From NCBI GenBank assembly GCA_947644715.1, contig CANSAP010000004.1:1-64000 (forward strand): a DNA stretch of 64,000 bases, given 5' to 3'. This document shows, one piece after another, positions 27,028 to 35,319 of this stretch. The position numbers and the translations under genes are program-made. The notes below the pieces were generated by a model, which was not told where the DNA came from, ran no database searches, and saw only the letters and a program-made list of their open reading frames with translations. Positions within the stretch are counted from its first letter, which is position 1; every line of letters starts with the position of its first letter. The stretch comes from an uncultured Bacteroidales bacterium. Its GTDB lineage: Bacteria > Bacteroidota > Bacteroidia > Bacteroidales > Muribaculaceae.

Positions 27028-27282
27028 ATGACTCCCCGCACTGCCACTACCCGCCCCCACGACCGCCGCATTACCGGCTCTGACCGCATATACGCCTGCA
27101 TAACGCTGCGCGGCAAGCTCGTCACCGAGCTTACCCGCGACCGCTTCTCCTCCCTCTCGTCGATTCTCGCCATACTCCGTGCCCGAGTGCCATACGCCTC
27201 CGGACTGGCCCGTCTTTGCGTGCGCAACATGACCCGCGGCTGGACTCTCGAAAGGCCGCTGATGCTCTATCCCGAATACTAA
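27028..27282 (+). CDS. Small basic protein of unknown function
   Basis: 84 aa from the ATG at 27028. Rich in Arg and Thr; the body ITLRGKLVTELTRDRFSSLS and GLARLCVRNMTRGWTLERPL looks like a compact alpha/beta fold of the kind seen in short Bacteroidales hypothetical proteins, but I cannot name a family. The start is preceded by an A/T-rich stretch and by the attenuator-like leader. It might be a spurious ORF, but reading-frame content and its own leader argue for a gene. Confidence 0.55.
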   Translation: MTPRTATTRPHDRRITGSDRIYACITLRGKLVTELTRDRFSSLSSILAILRARVPYASGLARLCVRNMTRGWTLERPLMLYPEY

Positions 27283-27318
27283 AAAAGAGGAAGACATGCC
27301 TGGCATACCATCCTCTTA
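27283..27318 (-). terminator. Weak hairpin between convergent genes
   Basis: AAGAGGA (27286-27292) pairs with TCCTCTT (27311-27317) with a short inner CATGCC/GGCAT-like stem. It lies between the 84-aa ORF and ispG and could end either transcript. The U-run is weak. Confidence 0.35.
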
Positions 27319-27319
27319 A

Positions 27320-27367
27320 TCTCCTATTACTCAGTTGATTAATCTCTTATTACACAGTTGAGTCTAA
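27320..27367. repeat. Two tandem imperfect 23/25-nt direct repeats
   Basis: Unit 1 at 27320-27342 and unit 2 at 27343-27367 share TCTC(C/T)TATTAC(T/A)CAGTTGA. They lie just after the ispG stop codon. Confidence 0.6.
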
Positions 27368-28965
27368 CTTCGCTGCCTGTCAGCATCTATCAACCGGAGC
27401 AGATGCTCAATCGCCTCCTCCTGCGGAATGTTTTTCTCCACACACTGCTTGCCACGATAGAGGCTCACCTTGCCGGCTGCTGCTCCTACGTAGCCATAAT
27501 CAGCATCGGCCATTTCTCCGGGGCCGTTGACAATGCATCCCATGACTCCTATTTTCAGCCCCACGAGATGAGACGTGGCTCCCTTGATTGCTTTCAGTGT
27601 GCCCTGCAAATCAAAGAGAGTGCGTCCGCAACCGGGACAGGAAATATATTCTGTCTTGGAAAAACGTAATCGCGCAGCCTGCAAAATGGCTAATTCGGTG
27701 GATCCCCTCTGCTGCTCATTCAGCGCGGGAGCATCCAGCAAAATGCCGTCGCCATATCCATTCAGCAGCATTGTGCCGAAATCGGCTGCGGCCTTCAGCT
27801 GCACATCTGCAAGCACCGTATCGGCATAATGCAGCTTGAGCATAATGCGCGCCCCCCCGCCCTTTGCGCGGTAACGCTCCAGCCAGCTTTGCATCTCGCC
27901 GGGCGCATTGCAGTGAGACGATGACAGAATTACAGTACCGACAGTCGGGGCATCCGCCGGATTCGATGCCGCATCAACCAATGTCCACTCCTGCGGAGGG
28001 ACACCACAGTCAGCCGTGACAGCTATTGTATGAGCTGACTGACGCATCGGCTTCTCGACAATCGTCTCCGGTTCAGGAATCGGAGTATGCCCGGCGCGCG
28101 ATGTAATATAATTCACCAACGCCAGCGCCACGGGAATTTCCGCCTCAGGCTCCTCGCTGAGGCTTACGCGCACAGTGTCGCCTATACCTTCCGCCAACAA
28201 GGTGCCTATGCCAACGGCGCTCTTGATACGTCCATCCTCACCGTCGCCGGCCTCAGTCACTCCCAGATGCAGGGGGAAGAGCATATCCTCGCTTTCCATA
28301 GCGCGCACAAGTGTGCGCACAGTCTCAACCATTACGGCTGTGTTAGAAGCTTTTATGGAGATAACGATATCCCGGAAATCCACTTCACGGCAGATGCGCA
28401 GATACTCCATTACGCTCTCCGTCATTCCGGCCGGAGTGTCGCCATAGCGGCTCATGATGCGGTCAGAAAGCGAACCATGGTTGACACCGAGACGCACCGC
28501 AGTGCCATGCTCACGGCACAGCTCGAGGAAGGGGACGAGAGTTGTGCGGATGCGCTCAATCTCCCCTCGGTATTCCTCATCAGTGAAAGTCAGGGAGCGG
28601 AACGTGCGCGCGGCATCTACAAAGTTACCGGGATTGATGCGCACCTTGTCGCAGGTGGTCGCTGCCTTGAAGGCCGCTTTCGGATTGAAATGCACATCGG
28701 CCACGATTGGCACCCGGCAGCCACGAACCCGGAGACCCTCACGCACATGCCCTATGCTTTCCGCTTCGCGCACACCCTGAGTGGTGAGGCGCACAAGCTC
28801 TCCGCCGGCCTCGGCTATGCGCAGCGACTGCTCGACGCATCCCGGCACATCATTCGTCGACAGGTTAGTCATGCTCTGCACCCTCACCGGGGCATCAGCA
28901 CCAAGCATGATAGCGCCAATCCTCACCGGTGAGGACTGACGCCTGCGGTAATTGAAACGGCTCAT
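27364..28965 (-). CDS. ispG: (E)-4-hydroxy-3-methylbut-2-enyl-diphosphate synthase (flavodoxin)
   Basis: 533 aa. The N-terminal TIM-barrel starts RRQSSPVRIGAIMLGADAPVRVQSMTN-like; the C-terminal [4Fe-4S] domain has CPGCGRTLFDLQ and GVMGCIVNGPGEMADADYGYVG with the cluster cysteines. It is longer than the E. coli enzyme because of an inserted middle domain (roughly 280-390) as in the Bacteroidetes form. It catalyses the penultimate step of the MEP isoprenoid pathway. Its ATG overlaps the purE stop by one base (TGATG). Confidence 0.96.
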   Translation of the reverse strand: MSRFNYRRRQSSPVRIGAIMLGADAPVRVQSMTNLSTNDVPGCVEQSLRIAEAGGELVRLTTQGVREAESIGHVREGLRVRGCRVPIVADVHFNPKAAFKAATTCDKVRINPGNFVDAARTFRSLTFTDEEYRGEIERIRTTLVPFLELCREHGTAVRLGVNHGSLSDRIMSRYGDTPAGMTESVMEYLRICREVDFRDIVISIKASNTAVMVETVRTLVRAMESEDMLFPLHLGVTEAGDGEDGRIKSAVGIGTLLAEGIGDTVRVSLSEEPEAEIPVALALVNYITSRAGHTPIPEPETIVEKPMRQSAHTIAVTADCGVPPQEWTLVDAASNPADAPTVGTVILSSSHCNAPGEMQSWLERYRAKGGGARIMLKLHYADTVLADVQLKAAADFGTMLLNGYGDGILLDAPALNEQQRGSTELAILQAARLRFSKTEYISCPGCGRTLFDLQGTLKAIKGATSHLVGLKIGVMGCIVNGPGEMADADYGYVGAAAGKVSLYRGKQCVEKNIPQEEAIEHLLRLIDADRQRS

Positions 28966-29471
28966 CAGTTGGTCTTGAAGTTATACTTCACTTGGCGCAG
29001 CTCCTCATTTGCTTTCACGATTTTCTTCGTGAGGTTCTGCTTATAGTCGCTGACACGTGCTTTTATACCCTCATCTGAGAGCGACAGAATCTGCGATGCA
29101 AGCACAGCAGCATTCAGCGCGCCGTTCACGCCCACCGTGGCCACCGGTATGCCGGGAGGCATTTGCACAATGGCAAGCAGAGAGTCAAGACCGTCGAAGG
29201 AGCTGCGGATGGGCACACCGATTACGGGCAGAGTTGTCAGCGAAGCTATCACGCCTCCCAAATGGGCGGCCATGCCTGCTGCGGCAATTATCACTTTAAT
29301 GCCTCGGTCGGCGGCCTCTGTGGCAAATTTTTCCACCTCACGGGGAGTGCGGTGTGCCGACAGAGCCAACATTTCAAACGGTATCTCGAGCTGGTCGAAA
29401 TAGGCAGCAGCCTTTTCCATTACAGGAAGGTCGGAGGTGCTGCCCATGATTATGCTAACTACTGGGGTCAT
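28965..29471 (-). CDS. purE: N5-carboxyaminoimidazole ribonucleotide mutase
   Basis: 168 aa. Class I PurE signatures: VSIIMGSTSDLPVMEKAA at the N-terminus, LALSAHRTPREVEKFA and IIAAAGMAAHLGGVIASLTTLPVIGVP. It rearranges N5-CAIR to CAIR in purine synthesis. Translationally coupled to ispG downstream. Upstream lies a single copy of the 15-bp palindrome. Confidence 0.97.
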   Translation of the reverse strand: MTPVVSIIMGSTSDLPVMEKAAAYFDQLEIPFEMLALSAHRTPREVEKFATEAADRGIKVIIAAAGMAAHLGGVIASLTTLPVIGVPIRSSFDGLDSLLAIVQMPPGIPVATVGVNGALNAAVLASQILSLSDEGIKARVSDYKQNLTKKIVKANEELRQVKYNFKTN

Positions 29472-29504
29472 TGCTATCTAAGTTATTATGGTTTTTGAAG
29501 TCAG

Positions 29505-29519
29505 AAGTCATCTTGACTT
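29505..29519. repeat. Solo copy of the 15-bp palindrome AAGTCATCTTGACTT
   Basis: Exact copy in the 53-nt gap between the pseudouridine synthase gene and purE. It has no inverted partner nearby, so it may be a one-ended relic of the repeat family. Confidence 0.75.
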
Positions 29520-29524
29520 TCTGC

Positions 29525-30460
29525 TTACTTATTCTTATTAGATCCATATCTCACCAATCCGGCAAAACGCGAAGGCACCGGAAGGGTAAACTCCATCAGC
29601 TTGCGGGTTATGGGATGAGCGAATTTCAGCGAACGGGCATGAAGCGCCAGACGATGAATCGGCGAAACTGAAGCACCATACTTACGATCCCCCACAATAG
29701 GATGACCGAGGTCAGCGGCATGGACGCGAATCTGATTCTTTCTGCCGGTGTCAAGAGAGAATTGCACGAGTGTATAGCCGTTGCCTCGGTCCAACACCTT
29801 GTAGCGGGTCACGGCAAGTTTTCCCTTCCCTTTCTCATGGGTGGAATAAACCTCAAATCGGGAATTTTCATCCAAATGCGAGCGTATGACGCCGGAGTCC
29901 TCCTCAAGCACCCCCTCCAGCACAGCAAGATAATTGCGCTCCAGCACCATATTATTCCAGTTATGCTGCATGGCCTCCTTGGCCTCTTCTGTGCGCGCAA
30001 ACATCATCAGGCCTGATGTGTCCCGGTCAAGGCGATGCACGATAAAGACCTTGTTGTTAGGATGTTGACGCTTGACGTAATCACGCATGACGGAATATGC
30101 CGTGTCGGCTTTCTTGCCGGTGTCGGTGCCCATGGAGAGGAGTCCGTAGCCCTTGTTGATCACCAGGATATCGTCATCTTCATACATTAGGGAGATTCTT
30201 GGATGCTTGAATCGGGCGAAGGGGCGCGTGAGATTCACTTCTACGCGAGCTGCCGGCTCCACCGGCGTATCATGACGGGGTTCAGGATAACCGCTGACTC
30301 TGACCTGCCCATGCTTGAGCAGCGACTTCAGGCGTGTGCGATTAAACTGCGGGAAGGCTTCGGCCATGAAGTCGAGCAAGGGCTGCGCCTCCTGACCGGA
30401 GTTGACAGCCTCCTCGATAATGTCCTGCTTCCAAGACCCTTTAACAGCTGATTTATTCAT
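29525..30460 (-). CDS. RluA-family RNA pseudouridine synthase
   Basis: 311 aa. An N-terminal S4-like RNA-binding region (FNRTRLKSLLKHGQVRVSG, about 37-55) precedes a pseudouridine synthase domain with the catalytic aspartate in VHRLDRDTSGLMMFART (about residue 143). GRKNQIRVHAADLGHPIVGD is the family motif III. It modifies 23S rRNA or tRNA uridines; which site cannot be told. It is transcribed from a divergent promoter region shared with psd. Confidence 0.93.
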   Translation of the reverse strand: MNKSAVKGSWKQDIIEEAVNSGQEAQPLLDFMAEAFPQFNRTRLKSLLKHGQVRVSGYPEPRHDTPVEPAARVEVNLTRPFARFKHPRISLMYEDDDILVINKGYGLLSMGTDTGKKADTAYSVMRDYVKRQHPNNKVFIVHRLDRDTSGLMMFARTEEAKEAMQHNWNNMVLERNYLAVLEGVLEEDSGVIRSHLDENSRFEVYSTHEKGKGKLAVTRYKVLDRGNGYTLVQFSLDTGRKNQIRVHAADLGHPIVGDRKYGASVSPIHRLALHARSLKFAHPITRKLMEFTLPVPSRFAGLVRYGSNKNK

Positions 30461-30480
30461 ATGATTTTGCTATAACATCC

Positions 30481-30525
30481 CGCGACAAGCTCCGGAATCT
30501 AAACACTGACCGGAGAGCTGCCGCG
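30481..30525 (-). promoter_or_regulatory. Hairpin in the 5' leader of the pseudouridine synthase gene
   Basis: CGCGACAAGCTCCGG (30481-30495) pairs with CCGGAGAGCTGCCGCG (30510-30525) with one bulge and one mismatch, about 20 nt upstream of the start codon at 30460. Possible RNA-level control or mRNA stabiliser. Confidence 0.45.
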
Positions 30526-30569
30526 AGACATGATGTAACCGCTTCCGACAACCGCCGGAAACTAACATG

Positions 30570-30601
30570 CAAAGTTACGAAAAACCCTCCACCCTGACAA
30601 A
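30570..30601 (-). promoter_or_regulatory. Promoter of the pseudouridine synthase gene
   Basis: Minus strand: TTTG (30601-30598), 20-nt spacer, TAACTTTG (30577-30570). It gives a leader of about 100 nt containing the hairpin at 30481-30525. Confidence 0.72.
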
Positions 30602-30613
30602 TATTCACTGATA

Positions 30614-30645
30614 TTTGCTCGGTTGAGGAAATTTCGTTAACTTTG
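30614..30645 (+). promoter_or_regulatory. psd promoter
   Basis: TTTG (30614-30617), 20-nt spacer, TAACTTTG (30638-30645). It is divergent from, and 12 nt away from, the promoter on the other strand. Confidence 0.72.
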
Positions 30646-30688
30646 TATTTTGAAATGGCCGGGAGTCACCCGCAGACCGTTATTCGTC

Positions 30689-31360
30689 ATGAAAATTCAT
30701 AGAGAAGGCACTAACATACTCATCATTCTCTTTGCCATGCTTCTGATGCTCAACATCATTGTGTGGCTCTTCTTCCCCCCGTGGATTATCCCCGGCATGT
30801 TGTCGGGGCTGTCGGTGGTTGTCTATGGATTCGTCTTCAACTTCTTCCGCTGCCCGCGCCGCTATTATCGCGGCGAGCGTAAGAATATGGTAGTGAGCTC
30901 GGTAGATGGCAAAGTCGTTGTCATTGAACGAACTTATGAGCCGGAGTTCATCAAGGGAGAGGCTATTCAGGTGAGCGTTTTCATGAGTCCGCTCAATGTG
31001 CATGCCAACTGGTTCCCGGTGGATGGACGCGTGGAATACGTGAAGCATCATCGCGGCCGCTTCCTCTCGGCCTATCTGCCCAAAGCCAGCACACAGAACG
31101 AACGGAGCACCATAGGCATCGTAGCTGAAAACGGCCAGCGCATCACGGTGCGCCAGGTGGCCGGTGCCATGGCTCGACGCATCGTGACATATGCACGCCG
31201 CGGCCAACATGCCAGCATCGACGAGCACCTGGGTTTCATCAAATTCGGCTCACGCGTCGACATCTATCTCCCCACCGATGCTGAAGTGCTCCTTGAGAAC
31301 GGACTGGTGACCCGCGGAGGCCTGACACCCCTGGCCCGACTCGCTCCCGCCACCAAGTAA
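30689..31360 (+). CDS. psd: Phosphatidylserine decarboxylase family protein
   Basis: 223 aa from the ATG at 30689 (MKIHREGTN); a TTG at 30650 is in frame but overlaps the promoter output. Two membrane segments at about 10-50, then the decarboxylase domain with VSVFMSPLNVHANWFPVDG and the C-terminal processing site region GFIKFGSRVDIYLP, where the serine of FGS would become the pyruvoyl group. Short archaeal/Bacteroidetes type. It makes phosphatidylethanolamine from phosphatidylserine; the next gene makes the substrate. Confidence 0.95.
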   Translation: MKIHREGTNILIILFAMLLMLNIIVWLFFPPWIIPGMLSGLSVVVYGFVFNFFRCPRRYYRGERKNMVVSSVDGKVVVIERTYEPEFIKGEAIQVSVFMSPLNVHANWFPVDGRVEYVKHHRGRFLSAYLPKASTQNERSTIGIVAENGQRITVRQVAGAMARRIVTYARRGQHASIDEHLGFIKFGSRVDIYLPTDAEVLLENGLVTRGGLTPLARLAPATK

Positions 31361-31431
31361 ACATCCTTCAGCTGAACAATCTTTGCCCGTCTGAAGTTTT
31401 TCAATCAGAGACACCTCTGTTCCCCAAAATT

Positions 31432-32133
31432 ATGACTAAGTACATCCCCAACACCATCACCCTTCTGAACCTGCTCTTCGGGTTCATGGGCATATATTGC
31501 GCGTTCCATTGCACCGAGACTTTCGGCTCCACCCCGGGCTACATGATGAGCTTCTACTGCATCCTGCTGGCCGCCGTGGCCGACTTCTGCGACGGGCTTT
31601 GCGCGCGGCTCCTCGGAGCCTATTCCGAGCTTGGCAAGCAGCTTGACTCCCTTTCTGATCTGGTTAGCTTCGGAGTTGCCCCCGCCTTTCTGCTCTTCAA
31701 TCTATTCCGGGCCGGGCACGCACCCCTTTGGGTCTCGCTGCTCTGCATGTTGATTCCCATGATGGGCGCCCTGCGCCTGGCTCGCTTCAACATCGACCCT
31801 GACCAAGCATCCACTTTCAAAGGGCTTCCGATTCCTTCCTGCGCCCTGTTCTGCATCGGATTGGCAGCCATCACTGCTCAAACCCCGACGGGCGTCAATC
31901 TTTGGGCGGCAGCCGGATCAGTCGTAGCTATCGCTCTGCTCATGGTAGCCCCCGTCAAGATGTATTCCCTGAAGTTCAAGCATCTCGGCCTCAAAGGCAA
32001 TCTGCTGCGCTACTCACTCGTAATCGCGGCTGTGCTCTGCATTGGTCTGGCAGGCTGGCAGGGATTGTATTATCTGATTGGTTACTACGTAATCAGCTCC
32101 TTCATCGCTAACCTCTTTTGCTCCGATATCTGA
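31432..32133 (+). CDS. pssA: CDP-diacylglycerol-serine O-phosphatidyltransferase
   Basis: 233 aa, multi-pass. The CDP-alcohol phosphotransferase motif is complete: DFCDGLCARLLGAYSELGKQ, continuing to LDSLSDLVSFG (about 45-75), with all aspartates in place. It forms phosphatidylserine from CDP-diacylglycerol and serine. The stop codon shares one base with the ATG of the DUF4834 gene. Confidence 0.97.
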   Translation: MTKYIPNTITLLNLLFGFMGIYCAFHCTETFGSTPGYMMSFYCILLAAVADFCDGLCARLLGAYSELGKQLDSLSDLVSFGVAPAFLLFNLFRAGHAPLWVSLLCMLIPMMGALRLARFNIDPDQASTFKGLPIPSCALFCIGLAAITAQTPTGVNLWAAAGSVVAIALLMVAPVKMYSLKFKHLGLKGNLLRYSLVIAAVLCIGLAGWQGLYYLIGYYVISSFIANLFCSDI

Positions 32134-32516
32134 TGATACTCGTCTGGATACTTCTAATCTGCTGGGGTCTTTGGCTCCTTATTCCCCATCTCGGCAAATG
32201 GCTGATGCGAATGCTGCAAAAGCGAATGCAGAAGCAGATGCTGCGTGGCATGGGGATTGACCCCTCAATGTTTGAGGATGCGCAAAAGTCCCGTGCATCC
32301 CATGCCGGAGAGAAGCGTCGCAACGCCGGAAGCAACCAACGCCGCGCCCGCGCCGCTTCACGCAAAATCATTCCTGAAGGCTATGGAGAATACATTAAAT
32401 TCACCGTGCACTCCATCACCGGCACCGAGGCTTGGCTTGACACGTCTGCCTCGCCCGTCTACGTAAAATATACGGAATCTCAGATTACCGACATCCGCTG
32501 GACTGAACATGATTAA
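32133..32516 (+). CDS. DUF4834 family small membrane protein
   Basis: 127 aa from the ATG at 32133, overlapping the pssA stop by one base; a TTG at 32118 is the alternative. One N-terminal membrane helix (ILVWILLICWGLWLLIPHLG), then a basic Met/Gln/Arg-rich stretch and a C-terminal part with IPEGYGEYIKFTVHSI. Conserved after pssA in Bacteroidetes as far as I recall; function unknown. It overlaps the HAD gene by 8 nt. Confidence 0.75.
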   Translation: MILVWILLICWGLWLLIPHLGKWLMRMLQKRMQKQMLRGMGIDPSMFEDAQKSRASHAGEKRRNAGSNQRRARAASRKIIPEGYGEYIKFTVHSITGTEAWLDTSASPVYVKYTESQITDIRWTEHD

Positions 32517-33384
32517 ACCCGAAATAGCCCACGGACTCCTCCGCACCCGCACTCTCTTCGTCAGCGATCTTGACGGAACTCTGCTTGACCCCTCTTCGCA
32601 AGTTTCGGCCGATTCGGCCGAAATGCTCAACAGAGCTATCGCCGCAGGCGCACTGTTCAGTGTGGCTACGGCGCGCACTCCTGCCACTGTGATTTCTCTC
32701 ATGAAGGGGGTCAACATGCAGCTCCCCGGGGTAGTGATGACCGGAGCGGCTCTCTATGACTTCGCTCATTCCCGCTTCTCCCGCCTGCAATACATGCCGG
32801 AGGGGCTGACCTGCCGCCTTGTAGATTTATACCGGCAGTTCGGCGTCAGCACTTTCATATATACCTTCAGCGGAACACGCCTGGAGGTCTACCACATCGG
32901 AGAGCTTAATGACCTGGAAAGAGGCTTCATTGCGCAACGCGCACACACCCCTGTAAAGCGGTTTAACGTGCCCCCGTCAGGAGAATCGGCTCTCCCCCGG
33001 AACCTTGACAATACGCTGTTGCTATACAGCGTGCAGCCATGGGAGAGCGCCAAAGCCTTATACGATAAGATTGTGGCAGACCGACTTCCGGTCACCCCCC
33101 TCTGCTATCATGACACCTATGGCGAACAGTGGGGGCAACTCGAAATGTTCAGCCCCACGGCCAATAAGGCCGCTGCCGTCGAGGCTTTGGCCTCCGACAT
33201 TGGAGCTGACCGCATAGTGGCTTTCGGAGACAATGTGAACGACCTCCCGCTCTTCGATTTGGCCGACGAGGGGATAGCCGTGGCCAATGCCGTTGCTGAA
33301 CTGAAGGCGCGAGCCACCGACATCATCGATTCCAATGCCACTCCCTCCGTAGCAGCCCATATCCTGAGTCGCATCTGTCCTTAA
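32509..33384 (+). CDS. Cof-type HAD-IIB family hydrolase
   Basis: 291 aa. HAD motif I FVSDLDGTLLDPSS (about 18-31), motif II region SVATARTPATV, and motif IV VAFGDNVNDLPLFDLA (about 240) with a C2B cap between. A phosphatase for sugar phosphates, nucleotides or flavin precursors; substrate not assignable. Last gene of the psd-pssA run. Confidence 0.93.
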   Translation: MIKPEIAHGLLRTRTLFVSDLDGTLLDPSSQVSADSAEMLNRAIAAGALFSVATARTPATVISLMKGVNMQLPGVVMTGAALYDFAHSRFSRLQYMPEGLTCRLVDLYRQFGVSTFIYTFSGTRLEVYHIGELNDLERGFIAQRAHTPVKRFNVPPSGESALPRNLDNTLLLYSVQPWESAKALYDKIVADRLPVTPLCYHDTYGEQWGQLEMFSPTANKAAAVEALASDIGADRIVAFGDNVNDLPLFDLADEGIAVANAVAELKARATDIIDSNATPSVAAHILSRICP

Positions 33385-33414
33385 CCGCAGACCCTCACCG
33401 GCTCTAAACAGATA

Positions 33415-33455
33415 ACGCGGAGCGCCTTCCCCGGAATAAGGGGGGCGCTCCGCGT
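33415..33455. terminator. Hairpin between convergent genes
   Basis: ACGCGGAGCGCC (33415-33426) pairs with GGCGCTCCGCGT (33444-33455), with an inner CCCC/GGGG extension. It probably ends the HAD and lipoprotein transcripts. The left arm shares CGCGGAGCGCCTTCCC with the 271-bp element at 18137-18407. Confidence 0.6.
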
Positions 33456-33497
33456 CCTGTCAGGCGTAGTATTCAACGCCCTTTGCGGGAATTCGTA

Positions 33498-33917
33498 TCA
33501 GCGTTTGAGGCGGTCAGCTCCCTTCTGGAGAGCTTCGGCTGCCTTAGCTTTAGCGTCGGCTGCAGCTGCGGCACCCTTCTCCTTGGCAGCGTCTACTGCG
33601 GCCTGGCCTTTGGCCTTGGCGGCATCCACAGCTTCCTGACCTTTGGCCTTGGCGGCATCGATAGCCTCCTGACCCTTTGTCTTGGCCTCGTCAGCCGCAT
33701 TCTCAGCAGCTGCACCGACCTCGGCTGCACCGGCCTCTACATCTTCGCCGGCAGCTTCGAGCTGTTCAGAGGGGGTTACAGCACCACTCTCAACGAAGGT
33801 TTCTTCCACCACGGTAGCGGCTTCCACTCCTGTGGTATCATCTGCATTCTGCTTGCTGCCACAGGCGGCAAGTGAAAGTGTGGCGAAAGCTGCCACTGCG
33901 TAAACTACTTTTTTCAT
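33498..33917 (-). CDS. Alanine-rich lipoprotein with LEA-like 11-residue repeats
   Basis: 139 aa. Lipobox LAAC at about residues 16-19 (FATLSLAACGSKQ). After an acidic segment (about 25-75), residues 76-130 repeat an 11-residue unit of the form DAAKAKGQEAV at least four times. Such repeats form amphipathic helices in LEA group 3 proteins and apolipoprotein-like proteins. Probably an envelope-anchored, partly disordered helical protein; function unknown. It follows the LolC/E-like permease by 26 nt. Confidence 0.75.
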   Translation of the reverse strand: MKKVVYAVAAFATLSLAACGSKQNADDTTGVEAATVVEETFVESGAVTPSEQLEAAGEDVEAGAAEVGAAAENAADEAKTKGQEAIDAAKAKGQEAVDAAKAKGQAAVDAAKEKGAAAAADAKAKAAEALQKGADRLKR

Positions 33918-33943
33918 AATCTTGAGTTATATGAGTTAATAAT

Positions 33944-35296
33944 CTAATCCTGTGTTAATCCCCGGCGGGCGAAGCGGGCGGCCACGAATGCCGTTACGAA
34001 TGCTATGGCTACAGCCGGGATAAGCACCCAAAGCAGGTCAGTAAACCGAACCTCTACGGGATAAGCCGTCACTATAAGCATCGATGCGTCGCCACCTATT
34101 CCGATGAAACCGAAGTGCTGCTGAAGCAGACAGAGCACAACACCGAGCAGAGCACCGCTCACTGTGCCGGCTGCGCACACATAAGCACTTTCCCAACAGA
34201 ATATCTCGCTAATCATTCTCCCTGAGGCTCCCAGGCGCGAGAGGGTAAGAATGTCCTGCCGCTTGTCGACAATCAGCATTGAAATTGTGCTTATGACATT
34301 GAATGAGGCTATCAGCAGAATGAAGCTCAGCAGCAGGAATGTAATCCATTTCTCGATGGAAATCATGCGCAGATGCACGGTCTGTTGCTGCAGTCTGTCG
34401 CGCACCTCGTAGCGGTCGCCAAGGTGCCGCTGCAGCTCTTCTGCCGTCATCGGCTTCTGCTGACTGACCTTAACATATATAGCCGAGGCCTGAGTGTCAT
34501 ATTCAAGCAGCGAGCGAGCTAAGCTCAAGTCGACAATCATCGTGTTGGCATCAAACTCGTTCTGCTCACTTTCCACAACTCCTGCAATAGCCAGCGAGTC
34601 AGTCATGAATGAGGCTGCCGGGTTGGCTTCGTTCAGCGTTGTGGCAGTGCGGCGCGGCATGAAGAGCACCACCCCTTCCGCATCCAGTTCCTCAGGGTTC
34701 ACAGCCGCCGAGACCCCTAACTGAGAAGCGGCGCCTATGCTGAGCAGGGTCTGCTGCACGGGAGCATTCACCTCATCAAGAGTCTCTTCGACCCCGATGT
34801 CGGCAAACAGGGCATCCTCGTCAAACTCTCCGGCGGCAGCCACTGACTCTTCCGCCCCCTCAGTGCCATGAGGTGTGGCTTCTGAATCTGTGGAAGATAA
34901 ATAGCGACCTCCGGGCTTAATCATTGAATTGACCCCGGTCAACCGCCGGAAAGCTTCCGGGTCGACACCGAGCAGTTTCACGGGAAGCTGCATGTGCATC
35001 CTGTAAGCCACAGCATTATCAATGACCACCGGGGAAGCAACCTCCACACCCGGCATTGAGGCCACAGCCTCAGCCAACGAATCAGCATTCGCAATCACCG
35101 GCTCGCTTGCCGGCGTTATGAGCAGGTCAGGCGTTATGCGGGAGTCACGCTCGGCGACAAGTCCCCGGAACCCGTTGAAGACGGAGAGTACACAGACCGT
35201 GGCCATTGTGGCGAGGGCTACTCCGCACACACTCACAATGGCTATGATGCTGACGGCGCTATGTGACTTCCGGGCGAAGAGATAGCGCCAAGCCAT
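33944..35296 (-). CDS. LolC/LolE-type ABC transporter permease (FtsX-like)
   Basis: 450 aa. Four transmembrane segments: one after the N-terminal MAWRYLFARKSHSAVSIIAI and three in the C-terminal FtsX domain (LLLSFILLIASFNVISTISMLI, then around LGASGRMISEIFCWESA). The large periplasmic domain (about 45-300) is typical of permeases that extract lipoproteins (LolCE) or of MacB-like exporters. An acidic insert (about 130-165) is unusual. No ATPase gene is adjacent. It starts 23 nt after rbfA. Confidence 0.85.
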   Translation of the reverse strand: MAWRYLFARKSHSAVSIIAIVSVCGVALATMATVCVLSVFNGFRGLVAERDSRITPDLLITPASEPVIANADSLAEAVASMPGVEVASPVVIDNAVAYRMHMQLPVKLLGVDPEAFRRLTGVNSMIKPGGRYLSSTDSEATPHGTEGAEESVAAAGEFDEDALFADIGVEETLDEVNAPVQQTLLSIGAASQLGVSAAVNPEELDAEGVVLFMPRRTATTLNEANPAASFMTDSLAIAGVVESEQNEFDANTMIVDLSLARSLLEYDTQASAIYVKVSQQKPMTAEELQRHLGDRYEVRDRLQQQTVHLRMISIEKWITFLLLSFILLIASFNVISTISMLIVDKRQDILTLSRLGASGRMISEIFCWESAYVCAAGTVSGALLGVVLCLLQQHFGFIGIGGDASMLIVTAYPVEVRFTDLLWVLIPAVAIAFVTAFVAARFARRGLTQD

Positions 35297-35319
35297 CTTC
35301 GCCGCGAGCTTTGACGTGC

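Noticed and set aside
33415..33455. Second copy of the 271-bp inverted-repeat element
   Set aside because: Only a 16-nt piece is shared and it lies in an ordinary-looking hairpin between convergent genes, so it is annotated as a terminator. The similarity is noted but may be chance.
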